Of a stretch of 64,000 bases of DNA, positions 35,754 through 46,672 are shown one piece after another; positions within the stretch are counted from its first letter, which is position 1, and every line of letters begins with the position of its first letter. Made by a program: the position numbers and the translations under genes. The notes under the pieces are model-generated. The model was not told the origin of the DNA, did no database searches, and saw only the letters and a list, made by a program, of their open reading frames with translations. Origin of the DNA: Allantophomopsis cytisporea (lineage: Eukaryota > Ascomycota > Leotiomycetes > Phacidiales > Phacidiaceae); NCBI GenBank assembly GCA_024752435.1, contig CP103032.1, positions 124,001-188,000 of the forward strand. Direction: 5' to 3'.

Positions 35754-35805
35754 GCCGTCAAACCTCACCGCTTGACGGGAGTATGAAAGTGAGATTCTCA
35801 CTTTC
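35754..35805. other. Two adjacent hairpins
   Basis: CCGTCAA (35754-35760) pairs with TTGACGG (35773-35779). Right after it, GAAAGTGAGA (35785-35794) pairs perfectly with TCTCACTTTC (35796-35805) across one base. Both lie in non-coding sequence about 650 bp beyond the 3' end of noxA. Confidence 0.7.
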
Positions 35806-36457
35806 GTGACTACCGGATTAGGCACATATTGCACCGTAACACTACTGGGCATTTAGATATCGGCAGATTAGAATGCTGCTCTTCTTCTCTTTCAATCAAT
35901 CTGGTACCTTGATGCTCTGGTGCTCCCTGCATAACGTGACTGTGCGTTGAGTATTTTGATACAATGTCTCACAAGTACATGAAAGTTTCGGGAAATGCAG
36001 GGCATATTCGACCTGTCAACAACTTTATCTACTCGACCAAAACATTTCTACTAGAACCTCAATAAAAGCTATATTTTCGTCCAATAAGAGACCTTTCTCT
36101 CGGATCTGGCTTTTGAATCATCCCTAGCGAATTATGCTACGACGTCGCTCTTCGACATCAGTTGTCAAGAAGAATCACACTTTCCAATTACATCCAAGAA
36201 TTTCATTTCACAAGTAAGTGTGTTGAGGTATCATGACTTCCGGACTCGAGGTAACTGCATGCATGTTGCGAGCCAATAGCTCCATTAAGCCACTTGATAA
36301 TACATGCCAGGCAAATCGCCTCCAAATGTCCAAGAAGTGAGAGAAAAAAGAGAAACACTGATACCCCAGGTACCATCTAATCTTCACGGTAAAGACACAA
36401 GTATATCATAGTCAAGTACACATCCATCCATCCCACCCATAGCACGTTTGAACATAT

Positions 36458-38315
36458 CTAGAAATTTTCTTTGCCCCAGACAAAGTTGAAACCTGCGGCG
36501 ACGAATCAGTAATGGGACATGGTGACAAGATGAGGAAAGTGACCTACCGGGCTCGGAATACATATTACACTTGATGTGCAACTGACTACCCAAAACTTTT
36601 GGACCACAGAAAAACACACCAGCCTCAGCAGGCGCATGGATCTTGCGGATACTTTTGAAAACCATATCCCAATTTGGTCTACCAAAGTTCGTTGGGGCTC
36701 TAAGTCCGGTGATAGCGTCACGGTCAGCGTTTGCATCATTGATCATGATGTTCGTGGCATCGTCGATCTTGATCTTCGCGGTGAGATATGTGTGAATCTC
36801 AATATGGTTATCCATATCCTGTGCCTCGATGGCAAGTAGTAGGGATCTGAACCACTCGAAAGAACCAAAGTCACGGCACACCCAGAAGAAGTAGACCTTG
36901 CGGAGACGAGTCTTCTTCTGTGGGTAGTTCATGCGGTACCAGATTGATTTGAGGATCGAGGCAAAAGGCGTGACTCCAATACCGGCTCCAACAAGAACAG
37001 CGATCTCATACTTGAAGACATCTTCAGAGGCAGAGCCGAAGGGTCCATCGATGTAGACTCGGGGGAGGACGCGGCGGATGGCGGGATCGACTCCATTGGC
37101 TGCGGCTCCATTTGCATTGACGCCAACAACTTGGGAAGAATCGCCCTTGGGTTTGTCGAGTTCGCAACCAAGAGTCTTTCCGAGGGCCTTGGTGAAGTCT
37201 CCTTGCATTCTGATGTGGACGGAGATGTAATCTTCTTCAGGAGCAGAGGTAAGGGTGAATGGATGATATTGCCAGACAGAGACTTCTGGGCAACAGAGGA
37301 AAATGTATTGACCGGCTCGTGTCTTAGTGTGCTCTTTCTTGATCTGGATCTCGCAAACACCGCTAGGATGTTGTACAACCTTGGAGATGTAAGTCTTGTG
37401 CTTTCCACGGACTTCACGAGCGATTCTTTCGAACAGGTAGATATAGCCTCCGTACATCCAGTATTGCCAGAAAACACCAATAGCAGAAGTACCAACTGAT
37501 ACACAAAAAGGCGCAAAATCTGGTTGAATCATGCAGAATGCTCCATGGATAGACCAGAAGAGGAAGAAGATCACAAACATGTGATGGGTGTACCAGAAAC
37601 GTTCGAAGTTAGCTCGACGAAACTTTTCAACGGATGTAGCTACCATAGCTGTGAGAGCAATAAGCATCACATATCCTGACCACCCCGGCCCAGATACAAA
37701 GTTGGCGAGAAGCCATCCACCAAAGCCGAGATTATTCTTTGCGGAAATCTGGGCGAAGTTGTTCCAATGAGCGATGGTGTGTAGCCAGGAGAAGAAGAAA
37801 ATTGACCAGCCAACTGTCATGTGGAAGGTGATGTTCTTGTCGAACTGAATAATACCGTTAAGAGGAGTTTGGCGAGCGAGGGAGATCAAGGTTCGGCAGA
37901 CAGGAAACAGAATCATGGCCACATCAAAATGCAGCGTCAGGGCAGAGGCTCTTGCAATCGGATATGTGATTCCAAAAATGTCACGAGCACCCGCAAGATT
38001 ATCCTTAATCTGGTAGTTCATGAAACCAAAGGCAAAGACCATTCCATGGATAGCAGCAAAAACAAAAACAAAGCTGGTAGATGGTCAGCTCTATAATGCT
38101 TCTGAAGACTCCCACAAGACTTACAATCGGCGATACCCCTCGTTGACCATCCAGCGGTCAAATCTCTCTCTCCAATTAAGATCCCTAGTAACTTCACCAC
38201 TCATCTCACCCGACATCAACATTCGCGTGAGTGGAGGCCATCTCGAGCGTTCCGAGACCTTTTCAGATATGGTGCTGCTGCGCGAGAGCGAGTTATACGC
38301 ATTGTCATACGACAT
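36458..38315 (-). CDS. noxA: NADPH oxidase A (Nox1/NoxA, gp91phox homologue)
   Basis: Three exons (38315-38125, 38073-36548, 36492-36458) give 1752 nt, 583 residues, with phases agreeing across 51- and 55-nt introns. The order is: N-terminal cytosolic segment, six-TM ferric-reductase-type domain, FAD-binding domain, NAD-binding domain. Heme-ligand His candidates lie in LHFDV, HTIAHWNNF, YTHHMF and IHGAF. HPFTLTSAP is the FAD motif, GAGIGVTPF the NADPH glycine motif and CGPKVLG the C-terminal motif. The protein ends FNFVWGKENF, as fungal NoxA does. It moves electrons from NADPH to oxygen, making superoxide, with NoxR, Rac and BEM1-type partners. In fungi it serves differentiation, fruiting and infection structures. 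Homologues are around 550 residues, so a start at the internal ATG near 38204 (MSGEV, giving 546 residues) is a real alternative. Confidence 0.95.
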
Positions 38316-40022
38316 TTTCAAGTAATAAGTACAGTCGTCGATCCCAAAGCGCACCTATCTGCCAATGTCGCTGTGTACCGAATAATATTCTTGTGTGAAA
38401 AGAAGTAATATTAAAAGGCTCAAGTTATTCAGAGCCAGCTGAACTAACAGGAGGATCCGAAGAAATCGAGCTGAAGAAGAGAAATATCGAAGGGCTTAGG
38501 AAAAGAGTGAATTAACAGAGGAACCTGGAAGCAAAAGGGTAGATGTTAGCAAAGACGGACAAAAGACTCGGTCAGCCTGCGTGGCCAGGTACTGTTTGAT
38601 GATCTAAGAGAATTGTAGGCAATAATAGACGGCACTCACCTACACAATGCCTGCACAGTTGCGGTTGCCTCAGATTAGATATAGATGTTTATGTATAGAA
38701 TGCAGGAAAGAAGAGAGGGAGGAGACATGATCATTAGGAAGAGTGAGAGAAGGCGAGAAAGACCTACGAAACGACCACACCGAGATGTACTATACGGTAG
38801 TGTATAAGATCATGGCTTTCCGCAAGGACTTCTTGCGGCGGCTCGGTATGGCCTGACTTCACCTTCGAAAGTGTCAGAGCATTCGTATCAAAGGTCAATC
38901 ACACCTCGGCGGTTCTGGCCAGTACAGGTGTTGGACTCGGGAGAGAGGATAGAGAGGCGTGTTCGATATTGCCTCAAACAAGGGTCTATATTCCGTTTGG
39001 AAGTCCAAGTGTGGTTCTTTTGAAGCATAATGTTTTGCAACTGTGCGTACAATACTACAAACTCCATGGGTATTGAATGTGAGATTTACGCACAGGAGGT
39101 AGAGGCATGCTGTATGAGCATGTGTGCTGAGGAGATCTAGGAAATCATTGGGCGTTCATGGGTGTTGTCGCTTGGGCCGCGTCTCAGAATGTCGTTTCGA
39201 ACTAGCCTTCGATACACCACAGACATGAGGATTGTCAGAGCAGCGCTGAGACGTTCATGCCGATGAGATTTAGATCTGTAGAAACTGGACATTCGATTGA
39301 TAAACTGCCTCTTTACCAACAGATGTTACTGTGGTAGTACAGTACATATATGATAAGAATAGCTTTAGATGAACATGCATATTATATGCGCCGACGAGGA
39401 TGCCAAGCCGATCCATAGTATCGGTCACGGGAGAACCAGGACTGAACAAAAAGTCGCGAGAGCCTCATTTTCGACAGCTACAGTCTTGATCAAATGGTAT
39501 TTAGACATGAGCAATTCCACTAGCGCTCGGTGCTTTTTCAACTTGCGTTACAACGCTTGTCAATGGGTATGACTTTCTATCGGAAGAGGTTTGTGCGATT
39601 CAATATGATTTCGGTGTTCCTCATAAGCCGCGTCTCATTTGTCGCATTTGTCAGCATTTACAGGTGCACATCATTTTCACAGGAGTCACTTTTCAAAGGA
39701 GTAAGAAGATACCGTCAATTCATCGCGCGAAGCTAAGCTGTGCTGTGAAAGTCACTGCAAGACCATATGAAAACAAAGCTATCTACAGCGAGACTGAAGA
39801 ATGCATTGACTGTAGCAAAAATTATCGGACAGAGGAAATCAGATGCCTGCCAAGTCTATCACTTCACCCCGACTGCACATTCTCCTCAAGGGCTTGTCCT
39901 CCACTGCCTTCTTCGCCTCTCCTATAACACTGTCTGTTATACGCATGTTCCCTTAATAAGACTTAATCGAAAACGCAGATGACGCCAGTTGTCCATGAAC
40001 ACGTGAGGGATTGTCTAGTACC
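38316..40022. other. Intergenic, noxA promoter side
   Basis: This 1.7-kb spacer lies between the noxA start and the 3' end of the UBC4 gene, both on the minus strand. Small open frames (for example 39369-39982) overlap without recognisable content. The noxA promoter and long 5' leader are expected in the 38.3-39.1 kb part. No RNA gene was seen. Confidence 0.5.
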
Positions 40023-40908
40023 CTAGATCGCATACTTTCTCGTCCACTCTCTAGCAGTAGCCTCATATCTGGCGCGGTCGGTCTTGTAGACGTGTGCAAT
40101 TTCAGGAACGAGAGGGTCGTCTGGGTTTGGGTCGGTGAGCATGGAGCAGATGGAGAGGAGCACTGTGAGCTATTAGTAACATGGCTCGAATTTCGGTTCA
40201 AGCTACGAGTCTTTACCTTTGGAGATGGTAAGAGCTGGAGACCACTGGTCACGGAGAATATCTAAGCAGATGCTGCCGTTGGAGTTGATGTTTGGGTGGT
40301 AAATGCGGGTGGTGAAGTTGACCTTCGGTGGCTTGAATGGGTAGTCGGTTGGGAAGTGAATGGCGAGGAAGAATACACCGCCGGAGTATGGGGAGTCAGA
40401 CTGTTGTTGTGTTAGTATTCTGGTTAGACCTCCTTGATTCAGCCCCCTCAAATTCACAGCCCAACAGTATCCTTAGGCTGAGATTTTGCGAATATCAAAA
40501 GTCGACTCGATCAACAGAAATTTGAAGGTGAACATACTGGACCCATGATGGTAGCTTGCCAATGGAACTATATCGATCGTTAGTATAGTTTTGTGAATTG
40601 TGACACTCGCTGAAGGCGAAATCGGAGTTCCAGCCACGGCGAGTAGCAGAGAAGGTCTCAACATACCAAGTCATCTCCGATAGGACCTGCTGAGCAGGAT
40701 GAAGGAGGGTCACTGTGAAGCCATATCGTCAGTAAGGTCTTCCCGATGAGGACAGTCGTCATGAAGTCTTTGATGCCCATGTAAAGGACCCCGCTTGTTT
40801 GTGCAGCCGCCCCACCAGAGGGGCAATCCAGCGACAGCATCCAGGTGAAGGTATTTCGACGTACCGGCCCAAGTCTGTGAGTTCCTTGTTGATTCTCTTA
40901 AGCGCCAT
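40023..40908 (-). CDS. UBC4: Ubiquitin-conjugating enzyme E2, UBC4/UBC5 class
   Basis: Five exons were reconstructed by splicing, giving 147 residues, the exact length of yeast Ubc4/UBE2D. The protein starts MALKRINKEL; the first junction falls at GR/DPP, the next at DDL/FHW, then GP/SDSPY and SK/VLLS. The E2 fold has HPNIN followed by GSICLDIL with the catalytic Cys at position 85, and the C terminus WTRKYAI. It takes ubiquitin from E1 and passes it, with RING or HECT E3s, to short-lived and damaged proteins. Four introns in such a short gene are typical of Pezizomycotina UBC4. Identification is essentially certain; internal exon edges are good to within a base or two. Confidence 0.96.
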
Positions 40909-42521
40909 GGCGAAGTATGTGGTAAAATGAGTAGATGAGGTGGTCGGTGTACGAGTGTTGATGATCGATGACCGAGCGAACAATCTGGAAGTGGGTGGGC
41001 TATGCGCTGTTAGCGGATGTCCCGAGCCTAGTTCGTACGGCAACGACCGTATAGAAGTGAAGAGCGATGCTGAGAATGTCTGAACGCACCAGAGTCGGAA
41101 ACGCAAGTGGTATATGAGATCGAGTTGTAGAAGTTGTCTCTGACCGAGTCGGACTTGGGTTTGTTGAGTGTATGATGTAGGAGGTTTGAGTTGGGTTGGA
41201 AGGGAACAAAAGATCCTCTTCTGCGCAGCAGGCCCGTCCGATTAAGCGATTAGCGCTGGTGGCGCCACGGTATGCCTAAGCACTCAGGTAAGCAAAGGTA
41301 AGTTCTCAATCGTCGTGGCTGTACGTTTCCCGTCGTACTTTGTAGGATGTTAGGTAATGGGGATTGGCAGCAAAAATAGTGAGGTTTCGAAGGTGGTGGC
41401 AGACAACAGAGACTCAGGTATCCCTAAAGTATGATCTGGTGCAAGGAATAAACATGGGATTCAACTGTAAAGATCCTATTTACGGATCGGAGCCGATTAT
41501 GCACGTGATGCGCCGATCAGGTCACATTCAACTGCTCTGAAACTATTCATCACACGCTTGTGTCAACAGCAAATTTTCAACATCTTCAAGACATAGCTGA
41601 AATATTACTCAAATGTGTGAAAGACCTTTCACATGAGTGCTTGTCAACTGGTGGTTTTAAGACTGGATATAAGGCCTGTTGAATGGCTTGTTAGTCCTTT
41701 ATTTGTAAGCTTGCAAAAATAAAATCAAAAATAAAACGTACTATATATCACTTTAGTCTTGCAAGTCTGTATCAAAAGAGGTTTATAAGGCGTCTTCCAA
41801 ACCTACAAGGTACTCTACTTATCATATCTTCTAACAAATGCTAGCCGAGGAGGGTAGTCGCTAAATATCAAGCGAAGCTATTAATGGTCTTTATCACAAA
41901 GTAATATAAGTCAATTTTAAAAAATAAAGATCCTTTTAACACAAATCAGAGATGGATATTTAGGTATATTTTTGTTTCTTTGAGTGTAGCGCGTAAACTG
42001 TTAGTACTACACAAGGTAATATATTCTAGCTACTAAACGACTTTAGATGCTGATCTACTGCTACAATGTGTCTAAAATGGCTAGAGATGTTGTCCATAGT
42101 GCTTTTCTTCTTCTTCTTCTCGTTTCTTTTCACATACTATTTATTTCTTTTAAGACTTTTCACGAAAATGAGATATCGGCGTACTTACTAATCATTTGGA
42201 GGTCAGATTTAAGTTGGGTCAAACAAAGGAACCTAGAGCATCAAGTATCATCAACTTAAGTGCTTAAGATTATTGGCAGCCAGGGATGTGAAAACTCACG
42301 CCTGAAAACTCCTCTGGCGGCTCCACGATAAGGCAACAATATCCGGTGGAAGTCCAACACGTGCCGTAGTACTTTCGCGTCACCACTCTACGCGACCGAA
42401 CGTCATTATCGCGTCCTCCACAAGAGATAAACTGAAATATCTCACTACACGTGAATTTTCTGCAATTGCGATACGCGAATATTCCAGAATCATAAGAAGT
42501 TACTGGTGAGCAACTGGCACG
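40909..42521. other. Intergenic with an AT-rich RIP-like island
   Basis: This divergent spacer separates UBC4 and FEN1. About 41.65-42.26 kb is markedly AT-rich, poor in CG and rich in TA, in contrast to both flanks, and looks like a RIP-mutated repeat fragment. The flanks should hold the UBC4 promoter (about 40.9-41.5 kb) and the FEN1 promoter (about 42.3-42.5 kb). No gene is supported. Confidence 0.5.
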
Positions 42522-43855
42522 ATGGGTATTAAACAGCTTTTCTCTATCATTAGAGATGAGGCACCAGATGCCATCAAAGAAGGTGAGATCAAGAACCAGT
42601 TCGGTAGAAAAGTAGCTATTGTAAGTCTATGACCTCCTAAGTAGAACTTGAACTAACACCAGTCACAGGACGCGTAAGTTGATGCTTCGAGATATCGATT
42701 GAAAGCGACACTAAATTCCTTCTAGCTCCATGAGCATCTACAGTTTCCTCATCGCCGTTCGATCTGAGGGACAAGTTCTGATGAACGAATCCGGTGAAAC
42801 AACCTCTCACTTGATGGGCATGTTCTACCGCACAATTCGCATTGTCGATAACGGAATCAAGCCTCTCTATGTCTTTGATGGTGCCCCACCGAAATTGAAG
42901 TCTGGAGAACTCGCCAAGCGATTCCAGCGAAAGGCCGAAGCTACAGAGGGTTTGGAGGAGGCTAAGGAGACAGGAACCGCAGAAGAAGTCGAGAAGTTTT
43001 CCCGAAGAACTGTTCGCGTTACCCGAGAACATAACGCCGAGTGTCAGAGACTGTTGAAGTTGATGGGAGTTCCTTATATCATTGCACCAACTGAGGCCGA
43101 AGCACAGTGTGCGGTTCTTGCACGTGGGGGAAAGGTCTATGCTGCTGCCAGTGAGGATATGGATACTCTTTGCTTTGACTCTCCAATCCTACTCCGACAC
43201 TTGACATTTAGTGAGCAGCGTAAGGAACCAATTCAGGAAATTCACCTTGACAAGGTCCTCGCTGGACTTGATATGGACCGTAAGCAGGTAGGTTGTCTCG
43301 CCACTAATCACCATGGATTATACTTACACTTATAAGTTCGTGGATCTTTGTATTCTTTTGGGTTGCGATTATCTCGACCCCATTCCAAAAGTCGGTCCTA
43401 ACACCGCTCTCAAACTCATTCGCGAGCACGGGACTCTCGAAAAAGTCGTTGAGTACATGAAGAACGACCCGAAGTCCAGATACGTTATTCCAGATGACTG
43501 GCCGTTTGCTGACGCACGCACTCTTTTCTTCGAACCCGATGTAAGACCTGCGGATCACCCCGAGTGCGAGTTCAAATGGGAAGCACCCGATATCGACGGT
43601 CTTGTCAAGTTCCTGGTCGAAGAGAAGGGATTCTCTGAGGACCGTGTGAGATCGAGCGCAGCCAAGTTGACAAAGAGCTTGAAGAGTAGTCAGCAAGCTC
43701 GCTTGGAAGGATTCTTCAAGCCAATTCCAAAGACGGATGAGCAGAAGAAGGACTTGAAGAGAAAGGCTGAGGAAAAGGCTGATGAGAGGAAGAAGAAGCA
43801 GAAGGCTGAGCAGAAGGAGAAGAAGGTTGCGAAGGCGAAGCCTAAGGGCGTATAA
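42522..43855 (+). CDS. FEN1: Flap endonuclease 1 (FEN1/Rad27)
   Basis: Four exons, 42522-42620, a 5-nt microexon 42669-42673, 42726-43287 and 43337-43855, give 1185 nt, 394 residues. The microexon GACGC supplies catalytic Asp34 and the start of Ala35; without it the frame breaks. XPG-N domain: DASMSIY (D34) and VFDGAPP (D86). XPG-I domain: EAEAQC (two catalytic Glu) and SEDMDTL (two Asp). GCDY near residue 231 and a helix-hairpin-helix (PIPKVGPNTALKL) follow. A PCNA-interacting box QARLEGFF lies near residue 341, before a Lys-rich nuclear tail. The enzyme cuts 5' flaps during Okazaki fragment maturation and long-patch base excision repair. Start, length and all active-site residues match the family. 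Confidence 0.97.
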
Positions 43856-45276
43856 TTCTCCCTGTGACATTGGACGGCTTTACTTGCTTTGTTACTTGGA
43901 GTTGGGCTGGTCATATACCAGGGATTGGCGTTCGGTGGTATACTGAAAAATGGGATGTATTACGGATTTGCTTGGCTTTGGCAGATGAAGCTGTAGATGT
44001 TAGCTTCGTTATTACAATACTATGAAATGACCGAAATCCATGCAGTGATGCTTCGTATACATCATCACATATTTTTCAGCATAAACACTGGGTTGTAGGA
44101 ACTACATTAAACACCTTTTGCCTGAAGGTCGGCCTATGTCATCAGAATCTAGAATACTGTAAACAGAGGTTTTGTAACAGCGAAACCATCAAAATACAGC
44201 TTTCAACAGATACTCAATGAATACATGCCAAGAAATGCATCTACTTATCATTTTGTGAGGCGGATCGAACATAGATAAACTTGACTTGCCTCCTTCAAAC
44301 CTCGACCCCTTATACGAAGAACACAGTCAATCAAATCATTCCACGCTTGACGTCTCAAAAGAAAATTTGCAATGCAAGCTGGAATCCGCTGCCGCCATCC
44401 AGGGTCTGTACCCATGACATTTGAGTATGAATCAAATTTGGGCGAAAGCGTTGCAAGATCTTGTGTAGTACTGGCACCTGTTATTTGTATACCCTAGAGT
44501 TAGAGTTGAAATGAAGGTACAGTAGTGGTATGGAGCTTTGTGGGACAGCTATTGAGCGTCACCTTCAATCCTGCCTTATATGACTGTTCCTGATTTGCAT
44601 TTCTTCTAGAGGAGATGAATTTTCAGCGAGTTTGACAAAATATATTACAAACTTTTTAAGATGATTGTCATGATTCAGCAATATACGACGTGGTTTTCGA
44701 AGTATATGTGAATATGGAAGCTATCTAGTTAACAATCTATAACATAGGCGACCTAGTGAGAGATAATATAAATCCATTATTGGGGGAACATTGTATTCCA
44801 AGCATGTACACTTGATAAAATTTGCCTGGTATACGCATCTCTCACCATTAGTGTTCCACTACGCAGTATATCTTCCTAAGCAGGCACTGTTTCTATATCT
44901 TGTGAATTCCCTCCTGGTAGGTTGGGATTCTCGCTTTGGAGGTATTAACTTTGATCTTACTTACATATATAGACTCACCTAGTCAAATAACACTAACTGC
45001 GTCTGAAGGTAGAAGGTCTCGAGACTTATGCTCATGAATATTCTCCATTTTTGTCACTGCATATTTCCTACAGTCACTTTCACTGACTTTGGTAAGACCA
45101 CATTATCTGTACAAAAGTCAAGTCATTATTAACCTTAAGTCATATTATTAAGCTAAAATCATGCCTAGGAAGTAGAGATCAGAAGTTTAGGGAACAATCG
45201 CAATCCAAAGGAAACAAATCATATAACCAAAATCTGAGCTCAAATGCCAAAATCATGGCTAGCTCAACAACGAGCT
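43856..45276. other. Intergenic, AT-rich
   Basis: This convergent spacer lies between FEN1 and the hypothetical protein gene. 44.6-45.2 kb is AT-rich with low CG, consistent with a degraded repeat. No protein or RNA gene is supported; open frames are at most 63 codons. Confidence 0.5.
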
Positions 45277-46038
45277 CTAATCCTTCGTGATCCAAACCCA
45301 AACCACATCACTCTCCTTATCCTGCACCCGGCCCGTACGCTTTGCAGTCCAGCCCATCTCCCCTACAGACTTTTTTTGCTGACCGTTAGCATGAATCCCG
45401 CGTCTCCAGCCACCCTTCCCATCCTTGAAAACCTCATGAACAACATTCAATTTGGGATTAGGATTGTTCGCGCCAAACCCGGCCAAGAAGTCTTTCATGG
45501 ACGTGCTGCAGGGTACTTGAGCCTTGTGGAAATCGTACGCGGCGTTGTTGTTAAGTTGCCAAGGTGGAGTCTTCGACTTGATGACGTGAATCAATGTGTG
45601 CTCTTGAGGAAACAGGTAGGAATAACCGGGTATCGAACCAGTGCCACCATACGAGTTGTTCAAATTCATTCCGGGCAGGTCTTTGCAGACTTCTGTGGAG
45701 TTTATAGCTGGATACACACCTGAAGGGTATGCCCAGGGGTATGATAAGCCTGTATTGTAGGCGGGGATCACAGTAGCTATATTTGATGGGGCAGCTGGTA
45801 CTGCCATTACTGGCACAGCTGGCACCGCCCACGAGATGGGCATGTGATGAGGAGGTTGAGGGGCGCCTTGCACTGGTGGAAACCCGGGGGGTAATCCGCC
45901 TGTGTCAGTTCCATGGACGGGATTCCATCCCGCGCCGTTGAAGCGGGCATCAGGAGGGTCGTGGGGTCCTGGTTGTGGGTACCCAGGTGGTGGATTATTA
46001 TCAAACCCATGGACGGGATTCCATCCTGAGAAGGTCAT
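45277..46038 (-). CDS. Conserved hypothetical protein with GWNPVHG repeat
   Basis: A single uninterrupted frame of 253 residues. The N-terminal half is Pro/Gly-rich, with GWNPVHG occurring twice about 33 residues apart. The C-terminal half, from about residue 150, looks folded: KDFLAGFG, then an alternating charged stretch, then MGWTAKRTG and an end at VWVWITKD. I have a recollection of short fungal proteins with this end, but cannot name the family. No signal peptide or membrane segment is present; some Ala/Val/Pro-rich sequence lies in the middle. Pro-rich N-terminal linkers of this type often mediate protein contacts; that is inference. The absence of introns and the stop-free length support it as a real gene. 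Confidence 0.7.
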   Translation of the reverse strand: MTFSGWNPVHGFDNNPPPGYPQPGPHDPPDARFNGAGWNPVHGTDTGGLPPGFPPVQGAPQPPHHMPISWAVPAVPVMAVPAAPSNIATVIPAYNTGLSYPWAYPSGVYPAINSTEVCKDLPGMNLNNSYGGTGSIPGYSYLFPQEHTLIHVIKSKTPPWQLNNNAAYDFHKAQVPCSTSMKDFLAGFGANNPNPKLNVVHEVFKDGKGGWRRGIHANGQQKKSVGEMGWTAKRTGRVQDKESDVVWVWITKD

Positions 46039-46672
46039 TTGTGCTGATCTTTGGTATCTCTGTCAGATAGTGTATGATATGGAGAGTCTAGCAGCACAAA
46101 GTCAATTTGTGATAAGAAGGATAGTACTCTCGATCGGATATGACAGAACTATCAGAGAATTAAGTTCAGAGAAGGCCAGTAGATTATACTGATGAAAAAT
46201 GAATGCAGGATTATGATGAGCGACGTTTTATAGATAAGTTGACGTAGCTTTAGACAGTCTTATGACTGTGCAAGGAGGCAGTGTTTGGTATAAAGATGTT
46301 GTTTGCTGACTCGAAGAGACACGTAATATTGTAGTAAGTCAAATGAGTAACGAAAACACTGTAAATTCTGAAACAATAGACGGAAACGATAATAGAAAGA
46401 ATTGTTTTCCATAGATGTCCATCCCTTAGGGAGGTTTCTTGATTCCATAACACAACCAGCAAGGACTTTGAGAAAGTCGATATCTGTAGCACAAGACCTC
46501 AAATGGTGAAACATAAGTAGCGCTGAATCTACGATAAATGACTGATTGTTGAATACAAATGTATACTATTTTAGGAGTTACACGTTCTTACTAATAGTGT
46601 TGTGTGGGAACACTTGACTTGTTTAGAGAACCATGATGATTGGAAACTTTTGTCGTGAAATCCCGATATAGC
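46039..46672. other. Intergenic, nothing recognised
   Basis: This AT-rich spacer separates the hypothetical protein start and the 3' end of CFT2, both on the minus strand. No gene or RNA was seen. Confidence 0.5.

Larger units (their letters stand above)
24647..36457. other. Gene desert rich in simple repeats
   Basis: Nearly 12 kb without a gene I can support, between the 5' end of the C2H2 factor and the 3' end of noxA. The 24.7-27 kb part is purine-rich on the plus strand and is likely the long leader and promoter of the C2H2 gene. 27-33.6 kb is a patchwork of microsatellites, including a G10 run at 28507, C runs near 30970 and CT, ACTC and ATCCAT arrays. About 33.8-35.3 kb is AT-rich and RIP-like. 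Open frames of 100-260 codons here translate repeats (His, Ser, Leu runs) and overlap on both strands. Transcribed non-coding RNA is possible but cannot be shown. Confidence 0.5.
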
